DNA of 64,000 nt from assembly GCF_016405905.1 (NCBI RefSeq), contig NZ_JAEFCB010000001.1, forward strand, positions 682,001 to 746,000. Reading direction: 5' to 3'. This stretch comes from Variovorax sp. IB41 (GTDB taxonomy: Bacteria > Pseudomonadota > Gammaproteobacteria > Burkholderiales > Burkholderiaceae_C). The notes under the pieces were generated by a model. That model searched no databases. It saw only the letters and a list, made by a program, of their open reading frames with translations, and was not told where the DNA came from. Positions 1 to 7,740 of the stretch are shown one piece after another (position 1 is the stretch's first letter; every line of letters begins with the position of its first letter). A program made the position numbers and the translations under genes.

Positions 1-2
1 CT

Positions 3-575
3 TCGCCGCCGCTGTCGGACCGCCACTGGTACCCGCTCTACGAGAAGATGGTCGAGCACGACATCCCGGCGATGGTGCATGTCAGCACGAGCTGCAACGC
101 GTGCTTCCACACCACCGGCGCGCACTACCTGAACGCGGACACCACCGCGTTCATGCAGTGCCTCACCTCCGACCTCTTCACCGACTTTCCGACGCTGCGC
201 TTCGTGATCCCGCACGGCGGCGGCGCGGTGCCCTACCACTGGGGACGCTTTCGCGGGCTCGCGCAGGAGATGAAGAAGCCGCTGCTCAAGGACCACCTGC
301 TCAACAACATCTTCTTCGACACCTGCGTCTACCACCAGCCGGGCATCGACCTGCTCACGCGCGTGATTCCCGTGGACAACATCCTCTTCGCGAGCGAGAT
401 GATCGGCGCGGTGCGCGGCATCGATCCGGAGACCGGCTTCTTCTACGACGACACGCGCCGCTACATCGACGCGACGCCGATGCTCGATGCCGCAACGCGC
501 CACAAGGTGTTCGAAGGCAACGCACGCCGCGTCTATCCGCGCCTCGACCGCGCACTCATTGCCAAAGGCCTCTGA
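3..575 (+). CDS. ligJ: 4-oxalomesaconate hydratase, amidohydrolase family (5' end outside window)
   Basis: This frame is open from the first bases, so the N-terminal part of the gene lies before the window and about 190 C-terminal residues are visible. The protein looks like the LigJ type of 4-oxalomesaconate hydratase, a metal-dependent amidohydrolase that hydrates the gallate/protocatechuate ring-cleavage product to 4-carboxy-4-hydroxy-2-oxoadipate. The segments [17 protein letters not shown] and [11 protein letters not shown] are typical of the C-terminal half of this amidohydrolase group. The next gene starts 2 bases after the stop and encodes the aldolase that uses the predicted product, which supports the assignment. 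A related decarboxylase of the same superfamily is the main alternative. Confidence 0.8.
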   Translation, partial: SPPLSDRHWYPLYEKMVEHDIPAMVHVSTSCNACFHTTGAHYLNADTTAFMQCLTSDLFTDFPTLRFVIPHGGGAVPYHWGRFRGLAQEMKKPLLKDHLLNNIFFDTCVYHQPGIDLLTRVIPVDNILFASEMIGAVRGIDPETGFFYDDTRRYIDATPMLDAATRHKVFEGNARRVYPRLDRALIAKGL

Positions 576-577
576 CC

Positions 578-1273
578 ATGTCCAGCACCCTCCAGCAACT
601 CGGCGTCGTCCATCGCAACATCGTGCGCGCCGATCCGGCCGCCGTCGAAAAGCTCTCGCGCTTCGGCGTCTCGACCGTGCATGAGGCCCTGGGCCGGCTC
701 GGGCTGATGCAGCCGCGCATCCGCCCCATCCACCCCGATGCGCGCTTCTGCGGCACGGCCGTCACGGTGCTGCTGCAGCCGGGCGACAACTGGATGCTGC
801 ATGTCGCGGCCGAACAGATCCAGCCGGGCGACGTCGTGGTGGCCGCCTGCACCAGCGACAGCACCGACGGCTTCTTCGGCGACCTGTTGGCCACCTCGTT
901 CAAGGCGCGCGGCTGCAAGGGCCTGGTGATCGACGGCGGCGTGCGCGACGTGCGCGACCTCAACGCGATGAACTTCCCCGTGTTCAGCCGCGCGATCCAT
1001 TCCAAGGGCACCATCAAGGCGACGCTCGGCTCGGTCAACGTGCCGGTGGTGTGCGCGGGCGCGCTGGTGAACCCGGGCGACGTGGTGGTTGCCGACATCG
1101 ACGGCGTGGTGGTCGTGCCGGCCGCACGCGCGCAGCAGGTGGCCGATGCGGCCGAGGCGCGCGAAGCCAACGAGACCGCCAAGCGCGAGCGTTTCGCCGC
1201 GGGCGAGCTGGGTCTGGACATGTACGCGATGCGCGAGCCGCTGGCGAAGGCGGGCCTGCGCTACATCGACTGA
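578..1273 (+). CDS. ligK: 4-carboxy-4-hydroxy-2-oxoadipate aldolase / oxaloacetate decarboxylase
   Basis: The 231-residue protein belongs to the RraA-like/HMG-CHA aldolase family. Such enzymes cleave 4-carboxy-4-hydroxy-2-oxoadipate to pyruvate and oxaloacetate, and many also decarboxylate oxaloacetate. Visible family features are the N-terminal STVHEALGR segment, GDLLATSF in the middle and the [14 protein letters not shown] block, which carries the Arg and Asp that bind pyruvate and the divalent metal. Length matches LigK/GalC/ProA (about 225-235 residues). The ATG at 578 is chosen because it starts right after the hydratase stop; the open frame further upstream is out-of-frame overlap with that gene. 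It is the last step of the pathway encoded here. Confidence 0.9.
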   Translation: MSSTLQQLGVVHRNIVRADPAAVEKLSRFGVSTVHEALGRLGLMQPRIRPIHPDARFCGTAVTVLLQPGDNWMLHVAAEQIQPGDVVVAACTSDSTDGFFGDLLATSFKARGCKGLVIDGGVRDVRDLNAMNFPVFSRAIHSKGTIKATLGSVNVPVVCAGALVNPGDVVVADIDGVVVVPAARAQQVADAAEAREANETAKRERFAAGELGLDMYAMREPLAKAGLRYID

Positions 1274-1285
1274 GGAAGAACGGCC

Positions 1286-2596
1286 ATGGCTCGCATCATC
1301 GGCGCCGTCGCATGCTCGCACACGCCCACCATCGGCTTCGCCTTCGACAAGAAGAAGCAGCAGGACCCGGTGTGGGCGCCGATCTTCGAGGCCTTCGCGC
1401 CCGTGCAGCGCTGGCTCGCAGAGCGCAAGCCCGACGTGCTCTTCTTCATCTACAACGACCACGTCAGCTCGTTCTTCTTCGACCACTATTCGGCCTTCTC
1501 GCTCGGCGTGGGCGAGCGGCATGCGGTGGCCGACGAAGGCGGCGGCGCGCGCGACCTGCCCGCGCTCGCGGGCCATCCGGCGCTCGCGCAGCACATCGGG
1601 CGCTCGCTGGTGGCGGACGAGTTCGACATGTCCTTCTTCCAGGACCGCGCGCTCGACCACGGCGTGTTCTCGCCGATGTCGCTGCTGTGCCCGCACGAGC
1701 CCGAATGGCCCGTGCCGGTGATCCCACTGCAGGTCGGCGTGCTGCAGTCGCCGGTGCCCTCGGCGCGGCGCTGCTACCGGCTCGGGCAGGCGCTGCGCCG
1801 CGCGATCGAGAGCTATCCCGAGGACCTGAAGGTGGCCATCGTCGCCACCGGAGGCCTGTCGCACCAGGTGCACGGCGAGCGCGCGGGCTTCAACAACACC
1901 GCATGGGACGCGCAGTTTCTCGACCTCATCGAGAACGACCCGGTGCGCCTCACCGAGATGACGCAGGCCGAGCTTGCGGCGCTCGGCGGCATGGAAGGCG
2001 CGGAAGTGATCATGTGGCTCGTGATGCGCGGCGCGCTCTCCGCCAACATCCGCAAGACGCACCAGAGCTACTACCTGCCGTCGATGACGGGCATCGCGAC
2101 CGCCGTCTACGAGAACCTCGCGAGCCCGCCGGTCGCCGGCGAAGTGCTGCGGCACCAGCGCCATATCGACGAGCAGCTGGCCGGCATCGGGGCGCTCGAA
2201 GGCACGCACCCGTTCACGTTGGAGACCAGCGTGCGCGCGTACCGCCTCAACAAGTTCCTGCACGGCATGACGCGGCCCGCGCATCGCGCCGACTTCCTCG
2301 CCGATGAAGAAGCGGCCTTCGACGCCGCAGCGCTGACGCCGGAGGAGCGCACGCTGGTGCGCGCGCGCGACTGGCGCGGGCTCATCCACTACGGCGCGAT
2401 CTTCTTCATGCTGGAGAAGCTGGGCGCGGTGGTCGGCGTGTCGAACCTGCACATCTATGCCGCCATGCGCGGCCAGACGCTGGAAGCTTTCCAGCAGACA
2501 CGCAACGCGCCCGGCGCGCTGTATTCGGTGGCCGGCAAGGATGCCGCGCCGCAGACCTGGGACGCACCGCCGTCTCCTTCTCCCGTGAAACCATGA
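1286..2596 (+). CDS. galA: Gallate dioxygenase (class III extradiol)
   Basis: The 436-residue protein fuses a LigB-type catalytic domain (about residues 1-280) to a LigA-like C-terminal domain (about 310-420). This is the single-chain arrangement of gallate dioxygenases GalA/DesB, not the two-subunit protocatechuate 4,5-dioxygenase. Predicted Fe(II) ligands are His12 (ACSHTP), His59 (YNDHVSSFFFDHYS) and the Glu in GAEVIMW near 240; GGLSHQVHG near 190-200 supplies another active-site His. It would open gallate to 4-oxalomesaconate, the substrate of the gene-cluster hydratase, so no semialdehyde dehydrogenase is needed. The start is 12 bases after the aldolase. A fused enzyme preferring protocatechuate cannot be excluded from sequence alone. 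Confidence 0.87.
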   Translation: MARIIGAVACSHTPTIGFAFDKKKQQDPVWAPIFEAFAPVQRWLAERKPDVLFFIYNDHVSSFFFDHYSAFSLGVGERHAVADEGGGARDLPALAGHPALAQHIGRSLVADEFDMSFFQDRALDHGVFSPMSLLCPHEPEWPVPVIPLQVGVLQSPVPSARRCYRLGQALRRAIESYPEDLKVAIVATGGLSHQVHGERAGFNNTAWDAQFLDLIENDPVRLTEMTQAELAALGGMEGAEVIMWLVMRGALSANIRKTHQSYYLPSMTGIATAVYENLASPPVAGEVLRHQRHIDEQLAGIGALEGTHPFTLETSVRAYRLNKFLHGMTRPAHRADFLADEEAAFDAAALTPEERTLVRARDWRGLIHYGAIFFMLEKLGAVVGVSNLHIYAAMRGQTLEAFQQTRNAPGALYSVAGKDAAPQTWDAPPSPSPVKP

Positions 2597-3576
2597 AGAC
2601 CTTTTCCCTCCGCCGTCATTTCCTCACCTTCGCCGGAGCGCTCGCGCTCGGCGCTTCGTTTCACGCGAGCGCGGCCGACGCCTATCCCTCCAAGCCCTTG
2701 AAGATCCTCGTCGGCTACAGCGCCGGCGGCGCGGTCGATGCCATCGCGCGGTCGGTCGGCCAGCGCATGGCGGCCGTGCTCGGCCAGCCCGTGGTCGTGG
2801 AGAACAAGCCCGGCGCCGGCACCAACATCGCGATCAAGTCGCTGACCACGAGCGCGCCCGACGGCTACACGCTGCTGCTCGCGGCCAACGCGCTCGCGGT
2901 GAACCCGTCGATGTACCAGCCCGCGCCCTACGACCTGGACCGCGACTTCACGCCCATCTCGATGGTCGGCCGCGTGCCCGTGGTGTTCGCGGTGCGCGAA
3001 GGCTCGCCGATCAAGACGCTGCCCGAGTTCGTGGCCGCCGCCAAGGCCAAGCCCGGCGGCGTGACCGTCGCGACGCCGGGCAACGGCGCGACGCCGCACC
3101 TGGCGATGGAACTGTTCCAGCACACCGCCGGCCTCAAGCTGAGCCACGTGCCCTACAAGGGCGGCGCGCAGGCGATCACCGACGTGCTCGGCGGGCATGT
3201 CGACGTGGTGGCGGTCAACGCGCTCGAAGTGCTGCCGCTCGTGAAGGGCGGCAAGCTGAAGGTGCTGGCGGTGATGAGCACCGAGCGCTCGGCCGTGCTG
3301 CCGGGCGTGCCGACGGTGGCGGAGTCGGGCTATCCCGGGTTCGAGGCCAGCGTCTGGTATGGCTTCGTGGCGCCGGCGGGCCTCCCCGCGCCGGTGCTGG
3401 CCAAGCTGCACGATGCGGTGCAGAAGGCGATCGATTCGAAGGAAGTGCGCGAGCAACTCGCGGCGGCCGGTGGCGTGCCGCTGCCGGGGCCGACGGCGCA
3501 GTTCGAGAAGCTGCTCAAGAGCGACGCGGCGCGCTACGGCAAGCTGATTCGCGACGCCAACATCAAGCCGGATTGA
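2593..3576 (+). CDS. Bug-family tripartite tricarboxylate transporter receptor (TctC-like)
   Basis: The 327-residue protein is a periplasmic solute-binding protein of the Bug (Bordetella uptake gene) family, hugely expanded in Burkholderiales. It has a signal peptide ending near ASAADAYPSKP, then the family core: KILVGYSAGGAVDAIAR, VVVENKPGAGTNIA, HVPYKGGAQAITDVLGG and VAESGYPGFEASVWYGFVAPAG. Its ATG overlaps the dioxygenase stop (ATGA), so it is translationally coupled to the catabolic genes and probably binds a pathway-related aromatic or dicarboxylic acid. No TctA/TctB membrane subunits are in the window, which is usual for orphan Bug receptors. Ligand unknown. Confidence 0.9.
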   Translation: MKTFSLRRHFLTFAGALALGASFHASAADAYPSKPLKILVGYSAGGAVDAIARSVGQRMAAVLGQPVVVENKPGAGTNIAIKSLTTSAPDGYTLLLAANALAVNPSMYQPAPYDLDRDFTPISMVGRVPVVFAVREGSPIKTLPEFVAAAKAKPGGVTVATPGNGATPHLAMELFQHTAGLKLSHVPYKGGAQAITDVLGGHVDVVAVNALEVLPLVKGGKLKVLAVMSTERSAVLPGVPTVAESGYPGFEASVWYGFVAPAGLPAPVLAKLHDAVQKAIDSKEVREQLAAAGGVPLPGPTAQFEKLLKSDAARYGKLIRDANIKPD

Positions 3577-3580
3577 TCCC

Positions 3581-4279
3581 ATGACGACGCCCCTTCGCGG
3601 AATCTGCTCGATGGCGACGCGCGGGTTGCTGGACGAACTCGCGGCCGCGTATGCGCAGCGCACCGGTGTGCCGGTTTCGTTCCTCGCAGTGGGCGGTGTC
3701 GATGCCGCGCGGCGCGTGTCCGACGGCGAGCATTTCGACGTGGTGGCGCTGGCCTCGGATGCGATCGACAAGCTCATTGCCGCAGGCCATCTCGATGCGG
3801 CGGGCAAGGTGAACATCGTTCTTTCGGAGGTCGGCGTCGCGGTGCATGCGAATGCCCAGCCGGTCGACATCGCGACGGAAGATGCGGTGCGCCACGCCGT
3901 GCAAGCGGCAACCCGCATCGCTTATTCGACCGGCCCGAGCGGCGTTGCGCTGATCGCGCTGTTCGAGCGCTGGGGCATCGCCGATGAAATCCGCGGGCGA
4001 CTGGTGCAGGCGCCACCGGGCGTGCCCGTCGGCTCGCTGGTCGCGCGCGGCGAAGCTGCGCTGGGGTTCCAGCAGATGAGCGAACTGATCGGCCTCGAAG
4101 GCATCCGCCTGCTCGGTCCGCTGCCACAAGAAATCCAGATCGTCACGACCTTCTCGGCCGCACCGGTCATCGGCACCACGCAGCCGACCGCTACACGTGC
4201 CTTGCTCGACTTCATGGCCTCTTTAGACAGCGCAGAAGCCAAGCGCCGCCACGGCATGGCGCCCGCCCCTCAGAGGTAG
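3581..4279 (+). CDS. ModA-like substrate-binding-domain protein without signal peptide
   Basis: The 232-residue protein has the fold signature of molybdate/sulfate-type periplasmic binding proteins. It starts with a short first strand (LRGICSMATRGLLDELAAAY), then FDVVALASDAIDKLIAAGHL, ARIAYSTGPSGVALIALFERWG-type spacing and a C-terminal ALLDFMASLDSAEAKRRHG helix. The first strand begins about six residues from the start and there is no hydrophobic leader, so it should stay in the cytoplasm. It begins 4 bases after the Bug gene in the same operon. Its role is unknown; a cytoplasmic effector-binding or isomerase-like accessory role in gallate catabolism is only a guess. Its end overlaps the convergent GFA gene by 10 bases. 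Confidence 0.75.
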   Translation: MTTPLRGICSMATRGLLDELAAAYAQRTGVPVSFLAVGGVDAARRVSDGEHFDVVALASDAIDKLIAAGHLDAAGKVNIVLSEVGVAVHANAQPVDIATEDAVRHAVQAATRIAYSTGPSGVALIALFERWGIADEIRGRLVQAPPGVPVGSLVARGEAALGFQQMSELIGLEGIRLLGPLPQEIQIVTTFSAAPVIGTTQPTATRALLDFMASLDSAEAKRRHGMAPAPQR

Positions 4280-4674
4280 CGCACCTCGGCCGGCACTTCG
4301 AACCAGTTGTTGTTGCGCCCGTCCATGTGGCGCACGGGGGCGGTCGAGAGTTCTTCCAGCGTCGCGTCGTCCAGGCACGTCACGTTCACGCTGACGTAGG
4401 CGCCGCCGATCTGCGGCACGTCGCCGCGTCCGAACGACTTGATGCCGCAGGTCTTGCAGAACAGGTGCTCGGCGCTGCGCGAGGCGAATTGGTAGCTCGT
4501 GAGGTCTTGCTCGCCCGAAAGCAGCGTGAAGTCTTCGGGCTTGACGATGGCGCCCCAGCCGCGGGACTTCATGCAGATCGAGCAGTTGCATTTGCCGGTG
4601 CCCGCGGCGAGGTCGATCAGGGCCTGGAAGCGAACCTTGCCGCAGTGGCAGCTGCCGTTGTATGTCTTCTTCAT
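4270..4674 (-). CDS. GFA (glutathione-dependent formaldehyde-activating)/CENP-V family protein
   Basis: The 134-residue protein carries the zinc-binding GFA fold. The N-terminal SCHCGKVRFQA, then KCNCSICMKSRGW, and LFCKTCGIKSFGRG supply the paired cysteines typical of the family. Most members are small zinc proteins with no proven activity; the name comes from a Paracoccus enzyme that speeds glutathione-formaldehyde adduct formation, so a formaldehyde role should not be assumed. It is convergent with the preceding operon (10-base overlap) and divergent from the WYL regulator (80 bases between starts), so the regulator may control it. Confidence 0.85.
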   Translation of the reverse strand: MKKTYNGSCHCGKVRFQALIDLAAGTGKCNCSICMKSRGWGAIVKPEDFTLLSGEQDLTSYQFASRSAEHLFCKTCGIKSFGRGDVPQIGGAYVSVNVTCLDDATLEELSTAPVRHMDGRNNNWFEVPAEVRYL

Positions 4675-4754
4675 GGATAGTTCCTGGAGTGGCTAAGAGG
4701 AAACCCAAGGCTACGACCCATTGCGGACAGATTCTGTCCTCGATCCGGGGCATC

Positions 4755-5792
4755 ATGCGGCCCATGCTGTCCGCCTCCGCACGCCTCATCCGGCTCCTTT
4801 CCCTGTTCCAGGCCCAACGTTCCTGGACTGGCGCAGGGCTCGCCGAACGCCTCGAAATCACCGAGCGCACGCTGCGCCGCGACGTCGATCGCCTGCGCAC
4901 CCTCGGCTACACGGTCGACTCGACCTCGGGCGTGGCCGGCGGCTACCGGCTCGGCGCGGGCACCGCCCTGCCCCCGCTGCTGCTCGAAGACGAAGAGGCC
5001 ATCGCGGTGGCGCTGGGCCTGGGCAATCCGAGCGACGGCAAGGGCGACATCGAGAACGCTTCGATGCGCGCCCTCGCCAAGCTCGAGCAGTTGATGCCGC
5101 CGCGGCTGCGCAAGCGCCTCGACCGCGTGCGCGCATCGGTGGTGCCGCTCGCGCGCGGCAAGTCGGAAGTGCGGCTGAAGGCGGTCACGCTGTTCGCCGA
5201 AGCCTGCACCGACCGGGCCACGTTGCGCTTCGACTACCGCGACCACCACGCGAAGGCGACCGCGCGCACGGTGGAACCGCACCGCGTGGTGCAGACGGGC
5301 CAGCGCTGGTACCTGCTGGCCTGGGACACGGCGCGCGAGGACTGGCGCACCTTTCGCCTCGACCGCATCGTGACGCCCGCGCCGACGGGCGCGCGCTTCA
5401 CGCCGCGCCGGCTGCCGCACGGCGATGTCGCGGCGTACATGGAACAGGCGCTGCGGATTTCGCCCTACCTGCACCACGCGCGCATCGTGGTGCATGCATC
5501 GGTCAAGGCGCTCGAAGCCCATCTGGGTTGGGTGGGCGGCGTGCCGGAGGCGATCGACGAAGGCACGACGCGGATCGCGACGGCGGCCAACTCGCTCGAT
5601 GCGCTGGCCGTGTGGCTCGGTTGCCTCGGGCATGACTTCGAGGTCGAGTCGCCCGCGGAATTGGTGGACCACATCACGCGCGTGGCCGCGCGGCTCGGCA
5701 AGGCAGCGCGAACGCGGCCCGCAGCGAAGGTCAACGCAACGCGAACGCCAACGCGACCGCGCCCAGCGCCAGCAACCCGAGACCGACGATGA
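4755..5792 (+). CDS. YafY-type transcriptional regulator, HTH + WYL domain
   Basis: About 345 residues. The N-terminal helix-turn-helix (about 5-60) contains LAERLEITERTLRRDVDRLRTLGY. A WYL domain follows (about 140-300), with QRWYLLAWDTAREDWRTFRLDRI as the ligand-sensing core, and then a WCX-like C-terminal region. WYL proteins sense nucleotides, nucleic acids or small ligands; the ligand here is unknown. ATG 4755 is preferred to in-frame starts further up because the conserved HTH begins just after it; ATG 4764 is equally possible. The last 60 bases encode an Arg/Pro/Thr-rich tail and overlap the convergent small membrane protein gene. Confidence 0.85.
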   Translation: MRPMLSASARLIRLLSLFQAQRSWTGAGLAERLEITERTLRRDVDRLRTLGYTVDSTSGVAGGYRLGAGTALPPLLLEDEEAIAVALGLGNPSDGKGDIENASMRALAKLEQLMPPRLRKRLDRVRASVVPLARGKSEVRLKAVTLFAEACTDRATLRFDYRDHHAKATARTVEPHRVVQTGQRWYLLAWDTAREDWRTFRLDRIVTPAPTGARFTPRRLPHGDVAAYMEQALRISPYLHHARIVVHASVKALEAHLGWVGGVPEAIDEGTTRIATAANSLDALAVWLGCLGHDFEVESPAELVDHITRVAARLGKAARTRPAAKVNATRTPTRPRPAPATRDRR

Positions 5793-6033
5793 ACACCGTC
5801 TCGCCCCAGGCCTCCAGCCGCGCACCCGAGCGGCGCGAACGCATGGAGATGAAAGACAACAGCGCGCTGGCCAGGAAGACCAGCGCGGCCAGGGCGAGCA
5901 GCCGGTCGATCAGAAGCCGCGCGCCATCGTGCGGCCCGAGGTGGCCGATCGACATGACGGTCATGCACACGCCGATCATCGTGGCCGACGTGGGCAGGAT
6001 GTGCGCGGAGAGGCCGCTGGCGGGGGAGGTCAT
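5731..6033 (-). CDS. Small hypothetical membrane protein
   Basis: A 100-residue protein with two or three predicted membrane segments: a weak one around ILPTSATMIGVCMTVMSIGHL and clear ones at LLALAALVFLASALLSFISM and VFIVGLGLLALGAVALAFAL. The short Arg-rich loop between the last two ([13 protein letters not shown]) suggests a cytoplasmic loop. I do not recognise a family. The start at 6033 is chosen because codons above it translate a dispersed repeat. It overlaps the end of the WYL regulator by 62 bases tail to tail. Confidence 0.6.
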   Translation of the reverse strand: MTSPASGLSAHILPTSATMIGVCMTVMSIGHLGPHDGARLLIDRLLALAALVFLASALLSFISMRSRRSGARLEAWGETVFIVGLGLLALGAVALAFALR

Positions 6034-6063
6034 GCAGGAGCTGTCCGTGTCGGGCTTCTTGGG

Positions 6064-6152
6064 GGACACCGAGGAACCGGCTTTGCCGGGCCTCTGGTGT
6101 CGCCCCCGGTAGGGGGTTGGCGAAGCGACACGAAGTGCGCGCAGCCTGGGGG
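6064..6152. repeat. Dispersed intergenic repeat, copy A
   Basis: This roughly 90-base stretch matches the reverse complement of 57614-57705 over nearly its whole length (by eye about nine bases in ten). Shared blocks include GGAACCGGCTTTGCCGGGCC, GGTGTCGCCCCCGG and GTTGGCGAAGCGACACGAAG. It contains a short inverted repeat (CCGGCTTTGCCGG). It lies just after the htrA stop codon, read on the minus strand. I associate such elements with Variovorax and relatives; the function is not established. Confidence 0.85.
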
Positions 6153-6157
6153 CGAGC

Positions 6158-7639
6158 CTATCCAATGCGGACGGGCACGAAGATCTTGTCTTCGCCGCGC
6201 TGGATCAAGAGCGCCACCGACTTGTTGGTCGCCTTCGCCACCACCTCGCGCACCTGCTCCAGACTCTGCGCGGGCGTGCCGTTGATGGCCAGCAGCACGT
6301 CGCCGGCCTGCACGCCGGCCTGCGCCGAGGGGCCCGCCGCGTCTTCGATCAGGAGGCCGGTGTCGATGCCGGCCTCGCGCTTCTCCTGCGGTTGCAGGGG
6401 GCGCAGCGCCAGCCCCAGCTTGCCCTGGCCCGCGCCGGTGTCGGCCTTGGCGACCTGGGCCGGCTTGTCGCTGGCATCGCCGAGCTTGGCCTGCAGTTCC
6501 TGGCGTTCGCCCTGGCGCCACACCTCGAGCGTGACCTTCTTGCCCGGCGCCTGCTGGCCGATCACCGCGGGCAGGTCGCCCGAGGAGACGATGGCCTGGC
6601 CGTCGACCTTGCGGATCACGTCGCCTGCCTTCAGGCCTGCCTTGTCGCCGGGGCCGCCCTTCTCGATGTTCGAGACCAGCGCGCCTTCGGGCTTGTCGAG
6701 CTTGAACGAATCGGCGAAGGCCTGGTTCACCTCCTGCACCGCCACGCCCAGGCGCGCATGCGAGGCCTTGCCGGTCGCGACGATCTGGTCCTTCACCTGC
6801 ACGGCCACATCGATCGGGATCGCGAAGGACACGCCCTGGTAGCCACCGCTGCGGCTGTAGATCTGCGAGTTGATGCCCACCACCTCGCCGCGCGTGTTGA
6901 GCAGCGGGCCGCCGGAGTTGCCGGGGTTCACCGCCACGTCGGTCTGGATGAAGGGCACGTAGCTGTCGTCGGGCAGCGACCGGCCCTTGGCGCTCACGAC
7001 GCCGGCCGTCACGGTGTTCTCGAAGCCGAAGGGCGAGCCGATGGCCAGCACCCATTCGCCGACCTTCAGGTCCTTGGTGTTTCCGAGGGCCAGCACGGGC
7101 AGGTTCTTCGCATCGATCTTGAGCACGGCGATGTCGGTCTTGGCATCGGCGCCGAGCACCTTGGCGCGGTATTCGCGTCGGTCGGTCAGCTTGACGGTGA
7201 CTTCCTTGGCGTCCTTCACGACGTGGGCGTTGGTGATGATGATGCCGCTGGGGTCGACGATGAAGCCGGAGCCCTGCGCGCGCACGGGCACGTCGCGCTG
7301 TTGCTGCTTCTGACCGCGCGGGCCCATCTGGCCCTGGAAGCGGCGGAAGAACTGGAACATCGGATCGTCGGGATCGATGCCCTGGATCTCGGCCGCGGCT
7401 TCGTCGTCCGACGCCTTCATGGTGCCGGTCACGCTGATGTTGACCACGGCGGGGCCGTCGCGCGAGGTGATGGTGGAGAAGTCGGGGAGCGTGACCATCG
7501 CGGGGGCTGCGGCGATGGGGGTGGCGTTGGTCGGAGCGCTCACGGCGCTGGTGTAGGCGCCGGCACCGACGGCGCCGATCACACCGGCGCTTGCCAGGGC
7601 GATCGCCAGGGCGCGGGGGGAAGTCAGGCGGGTGTTCAT
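6158..7639 (-). CDS. degQ: HtrA/DegQ-type periplasmic serine protease
   Basis: The 493-residue protein has an N-terminal signal/anchor (LAIALASAGVIGAVGAGAYT), a trypsin-like domain and two PDZ domains (about 300-390 and 400-490). The catalytic triad is visible: His139 (TNAHVV), Asp169 (TDIAVL) and Ser242 (NPGNSGGPL). HtrA proteases degrade misfolded envelope proteins. The gene follows a response regulator and histidine kinase on the same strand, 101 bases after the kinase stop, and a PmrA-box-like direct repeat lies in that gap, so it is probably a target of the two-component system. MucD and DegP are alternative family names. Confidence 0.93.
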   Translation of the reverse strand: MNTRLTSPRALAIALASAGVIGAVGAGAYTSAVSAPTNATPIAAAPAMVTLPDFSTITSRDGPAVVNISVTGTMKASDDEAAAEIQGIDPDDPMFQFFRRFQGQMGPRGQKQQQRDVPVRAQGSGFIVDPSGIIITNAHVVKDAKEVTVKLTDRREYRAKVLGADAKTDIAVLKIDAKNLPVLALGNTKDLKVGEWVLAIGSPFGFENTVTAGVVSAKGRSLPDDSYVPFIQTDVAVNPGNSGGPLLNTRGEVVGINSQIYSRSGGYQGVSFAIPIDVAVQVKDQIVATGKASHARLGVAVQEVNQAFADSFKLDKPEGALVSNIEKGGPGDKAGLKAGDVIRKVDGQAIVSSGDLPAVIGQQAPGKKVTLEVWRQGERQELQAKLGDASDKPAQVAKADTGAGQGKLGLALRPLQPQEKREAGIDTGLLIEDAAGPSAQAGVQAGDVLLAINGTPAQSLEQVREVVAKATNKSVALLIQRGEDKIFVPVRIG

Positions 7640-7656
7640 GGAGCGGTTCCTTTCAA

Positions 7657-7671
7657 TTGCGTATGACGCAA
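7657..7671. promoter_or_regulatory. Perfect palindrome in the htrA 5' untranslated region
   Basis: TTGCGTATGACGCAA is a perfect 6-3-6 inverted repeat lying 18-32 bases before the htrA start codon, just upstream of its AAAGGA ribosome binding site. It could be an operator or a small 5'UTR hairpin. Confidence 0.45.
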
Positions 7672-7701
7672 AACACGATGAAAGGAATGTCGTTGCGCTG
7701 A

Positions 7702-7718
7702 CTTAAGCGCGGCTTAAA
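7702..7718 (-). promoter_or_regulatory. PmrA-box-like direct repeat upstream of htrA
   Basis: On the minus strand this reads TTTAAG-N5-CTTAAG, which fits the YTTAAK-N5-YTTAAK pattern known for PmrA/BasR-class response regulators. It lies 63-79 bases before the htrA start and just downstream of the kinase gene of a PmrA/QseB-class system, so autologous control is likely. Confidence 0.6.
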
Positions 7719-7740
7719 CCGCGCAAGCCGCCCGAACGGC

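Noticed and set aside
533..2452. Long minus-strand frame over the aldolase and dioxygenase genes
   Set aside because: Low-complexity composition, no start signal, and both opposite genes are well supported.
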